Assembly (NCBI GenBank): GCA_942486035.1 | Contig: CALNXK010000032.1 | Coordinates: forward strand, 2,802,501 to 2,866,500 | Reading direction: 5' to 3' | Length of the DNA: 64,000 nt | Source: Porites lobata | Taxonomy: Eukaryota; Cnidaria; Anthozoa; Scleractinia; Poritidae | Part shown: positions 22,144-33,630 of the stretch, one piece after another | Layout of the letters: each line of letters starts with the position of its first letter | Position numbering within the stretch: the first letter of the stretch is position 1 | Program-made: the position numbers and the translations under genes | Notes under the pieces: model-generated | The model's database searches: none | What the model was told of the DNA's origin: nothing | The model's input: only the letters and a program-made list of their open reading frames with translations

Positions 22144-23100
22144 ATGGCTATTACCCATCCAAGACCATGTTCGACCTGTGGGAAGAAAGTTAAAAACAGA
22201 AGAGCCTTTTCACATCATAGGAAATACTGCGGGGAGAAAACAGACCCTGTACAATGTCCATACTGTGAGACGAAATTTCAAAGGAAAGATGACATGTCAA
22301 AACATGTCCGTAAGTTCCATTCAGAAGGAGCAAAAAGGAAAGCAGAAGAAAGCGCGGAACTGTTACGTATGGAGTTATTACATTCTGAAAAGGTGCCACG
22401 ATTAAGCACTGAAGGACAGACAGGTGGGGCTCTGACTACCCGCGGAATTAAACGTGAGCCTGATCAAAGAGATAACACATCTGATGTAAAAGTCACTAAA
22501 CAAGAGGACGCTTATCAACGATTAGATCCCACTGTTGAATACGGCGGCGGCAAAGATCCACTTTATGTAGCTGATTTTAAGAAATTGGGTCCAGCGAAGC
22601 GGTGGAATAAAGATACACTGGTGAACCAAAAGTTCATCCTCACGATAGATCAAAAACGTGGACAAAAGGAAAATGAAGATTTGAATATTGGGGCAACGCA
22701 TGCCATTGCGGCTGCCATAGACAACCTTGTGGAAGAACTCAAAATCCCAGGTGACTACTGGATGACATTCCAAATAGGAAGCCGCGAACACAGGAAAGAA
22801 GGATTGACAGGAGAGACTTAGAAGGTACCAGTGGGTGATTTTACAGGGAGAGCTGCGTATGCACAAGCTTTGCTGCAGAAACTTTCCAATGTGTTAAACA
22901 GCGGTCAATTCATTACAAATGATGTAGGGTTTTCAGCCTCCGTTCTATTCAGCCGACCCGAGACAAAAGAGGGTAAACGTGCGGGTGGTGGTCCAGGTCA
23001 AAAAATATGTGATCACTTAGTGAAAGAATCTAGATGTGTCTGCGCAATAAAAAAACAAAGAAAAACTTTGCTGTGCAAGAGCCATTGTGGTGATGCGTGA
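22144..23100 (+). pseudogene. Polymerase relic: N-terminal zinc-finger part
   Basis: The first ATG (22144) follows a CRE/TATA-type promoter. It encodes a C2HC-like finger (CSTCGKKV...HHRKYC) and a classical C2H2 finger (CPYCETKF...HVRKFH), then a basic linker. Around 22720-22800 there is a segment LKIPGDYWMTFQIGSREHRK that opens a conserved N-terminal region. A single stop codon near 22819 interrupts the frame, which continues in the same frame to about 23050, where the frame is lost. Fingers of this kind may bind the genome end, but that is inference. Confidence 0.75.
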
Positions 23101-24217
23101 ATATGCAAAACGTACCAAAGCTGAACAGAACACTTTTGAAAACATTCGTAATGACCGTCGGAAGAATTCTCAACAGTTGAAAGAAGACAAGAGGTTACAC
23201 GATGAAGCAGGTGTCGTTGAAGGTCCTTGTGGTTTGGAGGAAATAGAAAAATTCCAAGACTACCTCGGTCCTCAACGCTACCGAATCATAGTAGTGGATG
23301 CCTGTAAAGGAGGTGTGATTTTTAAAGGCGACGCATTTCTAGAAGCAGAGAAGAAAATTGAAGTAGTAAAATCAGTGTATGAAGGCGACCTGAAAGCGCA
23401 TTACAATGGGTTGTACAGTATACCAGGCTTCATGAATCGCAGCTACTTTTGTTATCTTTGCTGCAAGGGGTTCAGTACAGACGATAGTGCTCATCATAAC
23501 TGTCAAGGGCAGAATTGCCCTGGCTGTAAAAGAAACTCGACCAATAAAGAGGAGGGGTGTAAAGATTTTACATTATGGGTGAAACCAGATCGAAGTTGTA
23601 TCATTTGCAGACGTGAGTTTTATGGAGAAGCCTGTTTTCAAAATCACCTGATCAAACACGCTTATGAAGACCCATCCTTAAAACGAATGATAAAAACATG
23701 TGAAGATGAGATTGACGAGGACCGTCCCCCAATAGTTGAAATGATAAGTGTTTGCAACCAGTTTCGTAAATGCAAGGATTGCCTGGTGTCCTATAAAGTC
23801 AAAGAAGAAGAATTCGATCATAAATGTCTCCATACCAAGTGTAAACATTGCTTGAAGTATGTAAACATTTACGAGCATAAATGTTTCATCACCTCTGAGG
23901 AGGAAAAGTGTTTTAAACGCCACTTAAGAAAATTACGAAAGCTGAAAAAAGAAAAAGAAAAACTCGCTGCAAAGTATGTGGGAGGAGAAGGTCTCCAGGA
24001 TGAGTTTACTCAGACCATGATTGACGGTTTGATGAAACAACGTAAACGAAAGGTTCAAGATTTGGAAGATATAAACAAGGGAATCCCTATGGAAGAAACC
24101 ATGAGGTGGAGAGACGAGCAGCGAATGGAAAATTTACGTGAAAGGGTGATGAAGCAATTGGTAGACAAAGGTGTGGAGTTGGATGCAATTACAACGGAAA
24201 TGATCGTGAACAAGTGA
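23087..24217 (+). pseudogene. Polymerase relic: cysteine-rich and coiled-coil middle
   Basis: A 376-codon open stretch. It contains RYRIIVVDACKGGVIFKG, then clusters of Cys/His pairs (FCYLCCKGF, HHNCQGQNCPGCKRN, SCIICRREF, CKHCLKYVN) that look like a series of zinc-binding knuckles. A lysine-rich helical stretch follows (KLKKEKEKLAAK). This type of cysteine-rich region precedes the exonuclease domain in related element-encoded polymerases. The frame ends at TGA 24215-24217 and the exonuclease continues in a different frame starting at about 24214. Confidence 0.75.
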
Positions 24218-24984
24218 ACATACTCCAACAGAAACAGGAAGATTTTGAATCACAACAGGACCCAGGACAAGTAATGGTCTTTGCCGATGTCGAATGCTTA
24301 CTAGATAGCACCAACACGTTTGTCCCTATTTTGATCTGTTACGCGAGAGACGACGATGACATTATTTTTCATCATTGGGGTACAAACTGTATCCAAACCT
24401 TTCTTCCAGCGATGATGGATTGGTCCAATCAAGATAACAAGGAAGAAGAAACCAAAGGGCTACACATTTTCTTTCATAATTTGAAAGGCTTTGATGGTAG
24501 TTTTATGATTGACGCCCTTTACAAGATGAACTTGAAAGTGACCGATATCATGGCGACAGGGACCAAAGCCTTGCATTTCAAACACAGGAACCTCAAGTTT
24601 AAAGACTCCCTCTCCTTCCTGAATACGCCGCTGACCAATTTCACAAAGACCTTTGGATTGACGGAGTTGAAAAAAGGCTGGTTTCCTCACAAGTTTTCAA
24701 AGCCGGAGAATTTAGAGTACGAAGGAACAATTCCAGACCTCCGTTATTACGATACCAAAGATATGAAGGTAGAGAAGAAAGAAGAATGTGAAACTTGGCA
24801 TGCAAAGGAAGTCTTGAAAGGTGCGGTTTGGAACTTTCGACAGGAATTACTATGTTATTGCAAAAGTGATGTAAAGCTCATGAAGGAAGGTTGTCGCAAA
24901 TTCGCAGAAGACACCAAGCGTGATGCAGGGTTCAACCCTCTTTTACAGTGTATCACTATTGCCTCCACGTGTCACCACTTTTAG
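24214..24984 (+). pseudogene. Polymerase relic: 3'-5' exonuclease domain
   Basis: The proofreading exonuclease motifs are present in order: Exo I VFADVECLLD (Asp and Glu), Exo II NLKGFDGSFM (Asn and Asp) and Exo III CYCKSDVKLM (Tyr and Asp). Spacing is normal for protein-primed family-B polymerases. The domain is closed by an in-frame stop at 24982-24984; the following codons (24985-25242) continue in the same frame. Confidence 0.85.
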
Positions 24985-25800
24985 CGCAACTTTCAAATGG
25001 AACCCAAAACCATTGCAGTGGAACCTCTACATTGTTGGGGAGGCCTGAAAACGAGTCAGAGTAAGATTGCTTTTCAGTGGTTTTATTACCAAGACAAACA
25101 GCTAGGAGGAAACCGCATCAAACACGCACGGAACGGAGGTGAACAAGTGATCAGAGTAAAGAATGGAAAAGTCAAGGTGGATGGGTATGATTCAATGACG
25201 AAAACAGTGTACGAGTTCCACGGCTGTAAATTTCATGGATAAGCCGAACAACCGTCATAACAAGGCATTTCACCACCCAGACCGCACCGTGGAGGAGATT
25301 ACCAAGCCACGCAACGAAAAACAGACTTGTTACAAGCAGCAGGTTAGACATTGATGGAGACGCAGGAGTGTCAATTTAGAAAAGAATTAAACGACAACAA
25401 AGACCTGAAAGAATTGGTAAAGTCTATGACCTGAGTTTCTCCACTAGATCCACGAGACGCGTTTTATGGAGGTCGAACAGATATGGCAAAATGCTATCAC
25501 AAAGCAGAAGAAAGTGAGCAGATTATATATGAAGATTTCACGAGTTTGTACCCAACAATCAACAAGTATGGAACGTATCCCGTAGGCCATCCAACTATTG
25601 CAGTCAACCCTGGGAGTAAAAATATCAACGATTACTTTGGTCCAGCTAAAGTGAATGTCGTTGTCCCGGAAAAGTTGTTGCACCCAGTCGTTCCAGTGAA
25701 ACTTAACGGAAAGCTGATGTTTCCATTGTGTAAGAAGTGTGTGAAGGACCAATCGGATCGTCCTGGTTTGAACGAACTAATATGTCAAAAGGTTGAGTTT
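24985..25800 (+). pseudogene. Polymerase relic: palm entry and motif A
   Basis: 24985-25242 continues the exonuclease frame (WGGLKTSQSKIAFQW...) to a stop. 25243-25435 is scrambled by several stops and shifts. From 25436 the frame recovers with LDPRDAFYGGRTD and motif A as YEDFTSLYPTINKYG, where the catalytic Asp sits in D-F-T-S-L-Y-P. The coding sequence is cut at 25786 by the Penelope insertion. Confidence 0.8.
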
Positions 25801-25848
25801 GATCGTCCGGGTGAACGTAGTCCTGAATAGGACTGTTGTTGTTGACAG

Positions 25849-25893
25849 TGACTGACGTTTCGACAACCTGTGCGATAGTCATCTTCAGAGTCA
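25849..25893 (-). ncRNA. Hammerhead-ribozyme-like motif in left Penelope repeat
   Basis: The minus strand reads UGACU, CUGAAGA, a stem-loop, GAAACGUC, AGUCA. Stem I UGACU/AGUCA is 5 perfect bp. Stem II pairs GACUAUC with GGUUGUC around a short loop (mismatches allowed). ACGU is self-complementary, so stem III would form only in a dimer. One extra U separates the core from stem II. Penelope-like elements are known to carry such minimal hammerheads. Confidence 0.55.
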
Positions 25894-25946
25894 AAGTGAG
25901 ATGTATCACGTCAGTTGATGGTATTATACTCTGGTTATTGATCTGA

Positions 25947-26654
25947 TTGGTCAATTACGTCGCAATGTTATTGGTCATCTGTCCGACCTCTCACAAGGCT
26001 ACTACTATCCGGACTCTGACGAGACGAGCGCAACTAGTTTGCGACTCACCTGACAGCCTACAAGACGAGACTGATTATCTTAACAACGTTTTTAGTAAGA
26101 ACAATTACAACACGGACTTTGTTAGACGGAACACTCACAGTAACACCGACTCCAACTCTCAGACCAACTCTCGCCCTGTTACGACAGCGACTATACCGTA
26201 CATCAGAGGCACCTCTGAAACTATTGCACGTATATTACAACCTTACAATATACGTGTTGCGCACAAACCGATTACCACTTTACGGCGACTGCTTACTAAT
26301 GTCAAGGACAAATACAAACCGGAGGACAGACAAAGAGCAGTATACAAGATCAAATGCTGCGACTGCCAGGCTTCTTGCATTGGTGAAACCGGCAGAAACC
26401 TAAGCACGCGACTGACCGAACACAAACGCGCGACGAGGAATGGTGACGTCAACAATCACATTGCTGAGCACAATTTAAAGACGAAACATCAAATTGACTG
26501 GGACTCTGCGACATGTTTAACGTATTCTACAGACTACTATCAACGTCTTACTTTAGAAAGCTGGTTAACTAACTTAGAACAAACGCCACTGAATCGTAGC
26601 CAACAGTTACCAGCGCCGTGCAAACGACTTATTGACGAGATCCAGCAAAACTAA
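25947..26654 (+). CDS. Penelope-like GIY-YIG endonuclease, C-terminal fragment
   Basis: 235 codons open from 25947, although the true protein would have entered from a missing upstream reverse transcriptase. Recognisable parts are IPYIRGTSETIARILQPYNI, RVAHKP, a Cys pair in YKIKCCDCQASC, and then IGETGRNLSTRLTEHKRATR followed by NNHIAEHN. These are the linker, the Cys knuckle and the GIY-YIG nuclease of Penelope-like elements. No stop interrupts the domain, so the insertion is probably fairly young. With no reverse transcriptase it cannot move by itself. Confidence 0.85.
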   Translation: MVNYVAMLLVICPTSHKATTIRTLTRRAQLVCDSPDSLQDETDYLNNVFSKNNYNTDFVRRNTHSNTDSNSQTNSRPVTTATIPYIRGTSETIARILQPYNIRVAHKPITTLRRLLTNVKDKYKPEDRQRAVYKIKCCDCQASCIGETGRNLSTRLTEHKRATRNGDVNNHIAEHNLKTKHQIDWDSATCLTYSTDYYQRLTLESWLTNLEQTPLNRSQQLPAPCKRLIDEIQQN

Positions 26655-26876
26655 CTACGAGAGAACAACTGGAGAACTGACAACTTGACTAACAATAGAC
26701 AACTGTTTAACTGTGACAATAGACGGATCGAAACGCACCAATCACTGATTACGAGTCTTCATAGCCAATAACATCACGGCTTAACTGACACACGACCAAT
26801 AACATTGCAACATAATTGACCAATCAGATCAATAACCAGAGTATAATACCATCAACTGACGTGATACAACTCCCTT

Positions 26877-26921
26877 TGACTCTGAAGATGACTACCGCAC
26901 AGGTTGTCGAAAGGTCAGTCA
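26877..26921 (+). ncRNA. Hammerhead-like motif in right Penelope repeat
   Basis: The same layout on the plus strand, 220 bases downstream of the GIY-YIG stop. Stem I is UGACU/AGUCA; stem II GACUACC/GGUUGUC forms 6 pairs with one U-U. The core reads GAAAGGUC instead of GAAACGUC, losing the ACGU palindrome, so this copy is probably inactive. Confidence 0.5.
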
Positions 26922-27009
26922 CTGTCAACAACAACAGTCCTATTCCTCACTACGTTCACCCGGACGATCAAACTCAACCTTTTGAAATGACTCCTGGGTT
27001 CAAACCTTT

Positions 27010-27350
27010 CACAGAACTAATATGTGTCAACACAGCGAGGAGGAGCGGACGATGACAGGAACATGGTGTACAGTAGAACTACAGAAAGCCGTGGAGAAAG
27101 GGTATCAAATAACAAAAATCCGTGAAGTCTGGCATTTTCCTGAAGATCAGCGGAAGGAGGGGTTATTTACCCCTTATGTCAACATATGGTTAAAGTACAA
27201 GACAGAAGCGAGCGGATGGCCCAACCATTGTGATACACAGGAAAAGAAAGACCAGTATGTCAAAGATTTCGAAGCACGAGAGGGAATCAAGTTGGAAAAC
27301 CTAGAAAAGAACCCAGAAAGAAAACAAGTCACAAAGCTTATGCTCAACAG
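27010..27350 (+). pseudogene. Polymerase relic: palm between motifs A and B
   Basis: Reading resumes after the Penelope insertion with MTGTWCTVELQKAVEKGYQI and TKIREVWHF, typical of the segment after motif A in DNA_pol_B_2 proteins. It runs to KQVTKLMLN at the intron donor AACAG|gtgagt (27350/27351). Confidence 0.8.
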
Positions 27351-27438
27351 GTGAGTCTAGGAATATTTACTACTATGTAGACGTTAATGGAAACCAACGA
27401 AAAAACTCATAGTTCTCTTTCCTTTTATATCTTTCTAG
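27351..27438 (+). other. Probable 88-base spliceosomal intron in motif B
   Basis: It starts gtgagt and ends in a pyrimidine-rich tract with tttctag. It carries in-frame stops. It splits the serine codon of polymerase motif B, between LMLN on the left and FWGKFGEN on the right, so the join restores the family's conserved motif without further change. Confidence 0.85.
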
Positions 27439-28014
27439 CTTTTGGGGGAAATTTGGTGAAAACGAACATCGACCTCAAACCATAGAGATCCAAGACGCGG
27501 ACACTTGGTTTCGTGTGTTTAATGATGACACAATTATTGTGAGAGAACCCGCATTTTCGATGAGGACGTGATGTAAGTGAGCGTGATGAAAAAAGAAGAT
27601 GCATGTGAAGGCAGAGGGAAAACAAATATTTTCATAGCTAGTTTCACAACAGCTTTGGCTCGCTTGAATTTGTATGAAGAATTAGACAAGTTGGGCGAAC
27701 AAGTATTGTATTATGATACCGACTCGATCATCTACAGCTGGAAAGAAGGTCAACCATTTGTACCTACAGGCATTTACCTAGGCGAGATGACAGATGAATT
27801 GGAAGGGGATACGATTAAACTCTTTGGATCAGCTGGTCCTAAATCATATAGCTATCAAACTGTAGGTGGAAAATCAGAATATAAGAATAAAGGTACCAAG
27901 AGGTCTTATCAAATCAATCAGGTATTGAACTGTGATTCCATGTTAAACCACATCAAGCAAGAATTACACAATCAATTGAGGACAAGAAGAGTTATGGATA
28001 TTGAAAATTATTGA
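27439..28014 (+). pseudogene. Polymerase relic: motif C and C-terminus
   Basis: It begins with the second half of motif B. After a short disturbed patch (stop near 27570) it gives motif C as VLYYDTDSIIYSW (catalytic Asp-Thr-Asp) and the following GPKSYSYQT. It ends at TGA 28012-28014. An AATAAA poly(A) signal lies at 28036-28041, suggesting the original transcript end. Confidence 0.8.
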
Positions 28015-28041
28015 AAATTAAGATAGGCTTACTACAATAAA

Positions 28042-29890
28042 CATTTTTGGATTGGAATACTTGTGTGTGTTTGATAGTGTGACAACCTAACCCCTACACA
28101 GGCCTAGCAATCTAGAGCTGAGAAAAGGCCTACCAGCATGGGATAAAAGACTCAAACTCGAAACAGTCATACCAAACCATAGCGCTTTGCCACTAACACA
28201 AGGGGAAGTAGCTGGAGGGGGTCTGGACACAAGTTCGAACAGATCTGCTGACACAGCTTATTTCAAGAATAAAGTGTGTGTGACGATTTAGTGATGTGAT
28301 CAAATCAGTCACGATGCAAACAACATTATTCATGCCAAAAATGGAAGACTTCACTTGCATTCAAAGATCAATTAATCCTTGTATTTCAAACCGATAACAT
28401 TACTGGGTCCAGTTTTTAATTTGATCGCGGAAAAGCGTTTTAAACAATGAGACAACAAATCTTCTCAGTATAAACTTATCCATAAGCGTTAAGTTTTATC
28501 GCGTCCGAATGTTTCTCGGTCAACAGCATTAAACGCTTGGTGAAAATTAAGCTTACCAGGTCGTTCAACTCAGTAGGAGAGTACGGCGTTAATACTGCAA
28601 AGACGTTCTGATTTGGTGAATTTGGACTGCCTTCTCAGATAAATTTTGCTTAGATATTAGTGCGCTTCTTGTCGGGCTATGCGAATCTTGCAAAACTGTT
28701 TTGTTCCTTGCTGACGACAGTCCTTGCAGCAACGTCATCTGCTTCATCCGAAGGTACCCCGAGCGCGCATAGATACAAGGCGAAATCGGCCGAATTTCCT
28801 CCGAAGTGTTTTCGGATCACGATGAATCTATTTTGTTGTAGCGTAGCAGTTGTGGTGTCAAGATGTCGTCATGTCTCTTCGCACTTGTTTGTCTTTTTTT
28901 TTGCGGTGCCTTGTTGAGATCATGGATAATGGAAATGTTGAGATGTTGGTGAATGCTGGACAAGAACTGGATTCTGCGTGAGACTGTAAGCACAAATTTA
29001 GTATCAATTTAATAATGAGAAAGCCTGAATATCGAACAAATGCCGTGAATTATCCTTTCGGTATTCAGTATATTTCACTGTTGAACATACTTAGAACTCT
29101 CAGGCATAAGTGGTTGTCGACTCGTTTACTTCGGATACATTCTCTCTTTCTGTTTGTCCGTCTTCTAGTCTTCTTCTGCTGTTAAGAAGAGTACAGAAAA
29201 CTTCAAAAATATAAAAACCAACGCTAAAAAAGTCAGATCTAATTTTATTACTCAGTATAATTGTTTTTGGCACCTTCGGTCATATTTTTTTGTACTGGAT
29301 CCTACTTTGCGAACTAGAGATGATCTCAATTTTGCTGCATAGTTTGACTGTTGTTTGAGAGACAATCATACTTATATTACAATCACTTTTGGGGACAAAA
29401 TAAATAATCAAATGCCAAATCAGATTTAGACATGCTGCAGATGTCAATGCAAAGTTGTAAACAACTCAATATAAAGCTTTAAAAGCAGCCTGTTTAGGTA
29501 TAGAAAACTAATTTTTCTTTTTGACGTCTCATCCAAGTAACTTACATTACTTGTCTACGAGTGTGCCACAAAATGCTTTACTACAGCAAGCCTCTGAGAG
29601 GCGATTCGGATAAATTCATAGGACGCTAAAATGCAAAAAAATCTAAGCTTTACTTAAGCGTAAAGAAGAATTGCTTGCAAACAACCTGGCTGGTCCGATT
29701 TTTGAATCACAAAATGTTCCCGTTTGCCGGCTATACTTTTAATGAACATAGTTTTTGAAATGATTTTGTACTATTTTAACCCAAAAATTATGATTTGGTT
29801 ATAAAGCTTGTAAAGCCGATCAAAACTAAGGTGATAAACATAATCAATGTAAAAAAATATGATTTTAAGGCCGACCCAAATTATTTAGAC
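28042..29890. other. No recognisable gene
   Basis: I searched this stretch for Maverick companions (integrase, ATPase, protease, capsid) and recognise none. There is a T-rich block near 28890 and generally AT-rich sequence. Confidence 0.4.
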
Positions 29891-29894
29891 CGGC

Positions 29895-30185
29895 TAAATT
29901 GATTCAGACGCTGAACTAAGTTCAGAAGGGGAGGGGGGGGGGGAAAATGCTCATTTCGGTCAAACTTCTTACAAAATACTTCGGTACTTGAAAAGTTCGG
30001 CGTCTGAATCAAAGCCGTTCCAAAGTCGCTCCAAAGGCGAAATTCCCGGCCGGGCTAGGCGAAAAAAACGGCTCAGTCGTTCCAAAGTGAAACAGGCGTT
30101 CCTAAGTGATTCAGACGACGAACTTTTCATGCATTTAATTCAATGTATTAGGTTCGGCTCATGAAAAATTCGGCGTCTGAACCGG
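29895..30185. repeat. Cluster of inverted TTCAGACG motifs, MITE-like
   Basis: ATTCAGACGCTGAAC (about 29901), TTCGGCGTCTGAATC (about 29997), GATTCAGACGACGAAC (about 30108) and TTCGGCGTCTGAACC (about 30166) alternate in orientation. The outer pair forms inverted ends and the inner pair a second palindrome. A run of 12 G lies near 29933. Non-coding. Confidence 0.6.
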
Positions 30186-30637
30186 CCCCAAGCTTATTTT
30201 ATAAACTTCTCATTTGATAGGTTCCCTTTTTTTATACATCGATTGAGAAACAAAATCGCTCTCGTTAAATCCTGTTTTAAAGATTATGGCCTATTTCATA
30301 ATTTGTTTTAAAACTCTAGGTAACATGTGAAATGATGAAACAGGACAGCCTTTAACCTAATTTATTTTTTGGGTCTGCACCTTAGCTGCAAAAGTATGAA
30401 ACGTTGTTCAAGTGTCAGTCAAGCTCGGAATAATCTTGACTTGCAAAACCAGATGCAAAGGATTATTTCGCAATAGAAAAGCGTGTAAACATCATCGAAC
30501 AACGCTACGTGAATTGGCTAATGTGAAACTACGTTTCTGTCACTTAATTTACCATTCATTTATCTCAATTGCACACTCTTGTGAAATTAACCTCAGACAA
30601 TTAGTTGCGACCTTTAACAGACTCCCAGTATGAAAAT

Positions 30638-30898
30638 ATAACCCCATTTACACGCGCTAAAAAAAATCGACACGGCACGCCAAATTTTTGGCACCGTGCT
30701 GACGATTTTAAGGCGCAGCACTCCCAATTTTCGACGTGTAAAGGTATCGGTCCCAAATGTAATGTAGCACCAGTGCTCAAAATTTTAGGGGTGCCGAGAC
30801 TACCTTCCGGAGGTAGTCTCGGCGCGGGTAAACGAGGCACGGTGCCAAAAATTTGGCGTGCCGTGCCGATTTTTTTAGCGCGTGTAAACGGGGTTTAT
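30638..30898. mobile_element. MITE with long near-perfect inverted repeats
   Basis: Arms of about 58 bases: the left starts ATAACCCCATTTACACGCGC and the right is the reverse complement, ending CGTGTAAACGGGGTTTAT. Both include GACACGGCACGCCAAATTTT-like text. A perfect palindrome GCCGAGACTACC/GGTAGTCTCGGC sits near 30793-30823. Non-coding. Confidence 0.8.
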
Positions 30899-33630
30899 GT
30901 TAAGAGAAGCTGAGCTCCACAAGTTTTTTTTTCATATTGCCCTTGCAGGTATTAACATTCCATTTCTTTTTTGTTACAGATAACGTCCACAAATGACAGA
31001 GAGGAGATCATTTATTTCCTAGAGAGCAATTCTTTGATACTGTCAGTTACGGACACAAACACTAATGATGACACATATACAATAATCCCTGACAAGAAAG
31101 AGGAATTCAGGCACCTTATCAAATGCGAAAGATAAAAACAGCTTTTTTAACGTAGGGACAATTGCGTTAGAGAGCTTTGTAATTGTAACGTTACATTCAG
31201 CGCATTGCATTGTAAAACATCATAATGTGGTGAATAATGGACAGTCTGATTTTGGAGCTTAGCTCAGTTTGTAATGAACTTTGTCTGAGATATTCTCATA
31301 CCTTGAATTTTAGAAAGCTTTCATGGAACATAGATGCATTTTATTACACAACGTCAATCAGTCAATCCAGTTTATTCGCAATGTGAAATGGGAATCCTAT
31401 TAAAAGTGGGGAGGAGTTTCTACAATCCCCCAACAAGTCATCTGCACGATGACGCTGTTTTATTACTACGACGCAGACTACGATCAGAAACCTTCAGGGT
31501 TTTGCTTTCTTGTGCAAATTAGAGCTTTTGTTATTCAAACTTCGCTGAGATTACCAAATTTATACAAATGAAAAGAATAGAATGACGTCATTGTGTAAAT
31601 GAGCTATAACCTGTACATCAAAAGATAAGCACGGCGATCTGTCTAAGTTTTTATTTAGCCAGGCTTAAATATCTGTAGATTCAAGGAACTAACATGTGCG
31701 TTTAGGGCACGCCAGACTCCGATTTTGGCATGCCCGGCATGCCGGAGATTTTGGCACGCGAGGCATGCTGGGTATTAATTTCTTATTAGAACCTAGGCTT
31801 CTCGCGGTGCTGGTGGGAAGGTCACGGAACCTCAAAATGTGCTTACAGGGCATGCAAATTTCAGTTGCATGCCAATTTAAATGTAAAAACACTCTGGGGC
31901 CACCCCCTCTATTACCATTGAGCAAAACATTGACGATGGGCATGGGAAAAATCCTAGCATGCTAACCAAAATTGAAAACGTAGCAGAAATGTCCTCAGTT
32001 GCGGGCTAGCTAGGCTTATATTTAGGCTCCATGGCCTGAAATGACGCAAAATTCATGCCCTAAATGATAAAAGTCCAAAAAAAGTCCCGGAAATTTTAGT
32101 TTCTAAGCCGTTCCTTACCAGAGCCATATTTAGTACACTTGGTGACTGTTTTGGGACGCCTTTGTTATGAAGGTTTCTTCTTGTATGTATTCTTAACTAC
32201 CATTGACAAATGTTTTAAGGATGGAATTGTGGCATAGGCATAGTTACAGAATGAATGCTGTCATTTTTCAGCCATAAATTTCATTTGAAAATGGCTGAAA
32301 CTAACTACATTCGGAGCTGGCGCCGAGCAAGTGTACGCACACGGGGTGTAAAGTTCCAATCGACAGACTAGTTTGTGTTGAGAACTGTTTCGCTCAAGTA
32401 ATATCCTAGATTAACCCTGCTAATATTGTTCGTAAAGTAGTATGTTAATTTCGCTCATCCTTAAATGTTGAAATAAAACTACTATATTACATATCCAGTG
32501 AATACAATCGCCTCACGTCGCTCCTCGCAGCGTGTATATTCGAAGGCACTGAAGAGACTCGAATAAATTTTGTACTTTTCCCTTACGTAAACTATAAATA
32601 ATTGTTGCATCAAGGGGAAAACACCTACTGACATTTTTTGTCCTCCGTTTAGGCTACTAAGTGTTGTTGGTATTTTTTAAACGGTGTTTTAGATTTCATT
32701 TTGTTTTTCTTTATTGTAGGATTTGCTGAACACACATAGTCAATGAAGACAGTAAAATTGTACTCAAGTACTCTTCTAAGAGGGCCCAAATCAATCAATC
32801 TTTCTGTATTAAACAGCAACAAAGTTGCTTTTGTCATGCATGAGAGCCAGAAGGTGGCATCTAATTAAATTATTTATGATCAGAAACTTTATTTATCACT
32901 TCTGAAGTGTATTTATTACTTCTTTGTGAGTAGGACAAATTAACTGTGTTTGAGGGTCAATGCTTGTATTAGCTACAGAGTCATGTGTTTAAGTTGGTTA
33001 GTGTTCTTCCCTGAAACGGTCTATATCTGAATCACATTGTTTTTCAAACCAAAGATGGACTTGATTAGCACTATTATTGTATTTGGTTTTTTAGAGATCC
33101 AAAGCAACAATGTACCTGTAGATAATAAACCTTACCAAGGTATATTCTAAATCAAATTAATAAAACATATACCTGTACTAGTTTGGGGTATATTTTGTTT
33201 TCAACAACATGATAATGTGACCATACAGTCATATTTTTTCAATCCCTCATCCACTTACCTCAGACTAAACAAAAACCTGATAACCCCTGATGTTACTGTT
33301 TTTTTTTTATATATATAAGACGCTTCTATTTTTCTTTGGGAACAGTGTTTATGTTTATTTCAGAGGTGATTTACAATATTCCCTATCCATATCATTAACA
33401 CTACACAAAAACTTAAACTTTGTTTCATCCTAAAAAAGGTCAGTATTTCAAAGATAATATATTTCTAGGTTTTATTAAGCCTTATGGAAGAAAGGTGTTT
33501 CCTAATGAAAAATAACTGAGTGAAGGTTCTACTATTAACCAGGAGAGTTTGCTTCCCAGTTGTATTCTAGTAGTTAACAATTAACCATTTTACATAACAC
33601 TTTTAAAGCGTTGCAGTTCGCGTTTTCAAA
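30899..33630. other. No recognisable gene
   Basis: Mostly AT-rich non-coding sequence. 31700-31765 has several GGCATGC/GCACGC palindromic bits. No exon of eIF4G was recognised here, although the missing linker exon could lie in this interval. Confidence 0.4.

Larger units (their letters stand above)
25787..26983 (+). mobile_element. Penelope-like element fragment inserted in the polymerase gene
   Basis: A 1.2 kb unit bounded by 190-base inverted repeats (25787-25976 and 26794-26983), with outer ends AAAAGGTTGAGTTTGATCG. It encodes only the C-terminal GIY-YIG endonuclease of a Penelope-like protein (plus strand). Each repeat carries a hammerhead-like motif. GAACTAATATGT occurs on both sides (25774-25785 and 27014-27025), consistent with a target duplication plus about 30 extra bases on the right. 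It separates polymerase motif A from the downstream palm sequence. Confidence 0.8.
22144..28014 (+). pseudogene. Protein-primed family-B DNA polymerase gene, broken (Maverick/Polinton-like or viral origin)
   Basis: Segments of one long polymerase gene lie in order on the plus strand. They comprise an N-terminal zinc-finger region, a cysteine-rich middle, a 3'-5' exonuclease domain and a palm with motifs A, B and C (DNA_pol_B_2 type). Such enzymes copy linear genomes of Mavericks/Polintons, adintoviruses and related elements. Breaks: stop near 22819; frameshift near 23050-23085; frameshift near 24214; stop at 24982; several stops and shifts between 25243 and 25436; a Penelope element at 25787-26983; and a further break near 27550-27577. 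A probable intron (27351-27438) splits motif B. No integrase, packaging ATPase, protease or capsid gene is recognised in the window. Flanking 0.8 kb inverted repeats (20753-21586, 33631-34433) may mark the element's ends. Confidence 0.85.
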
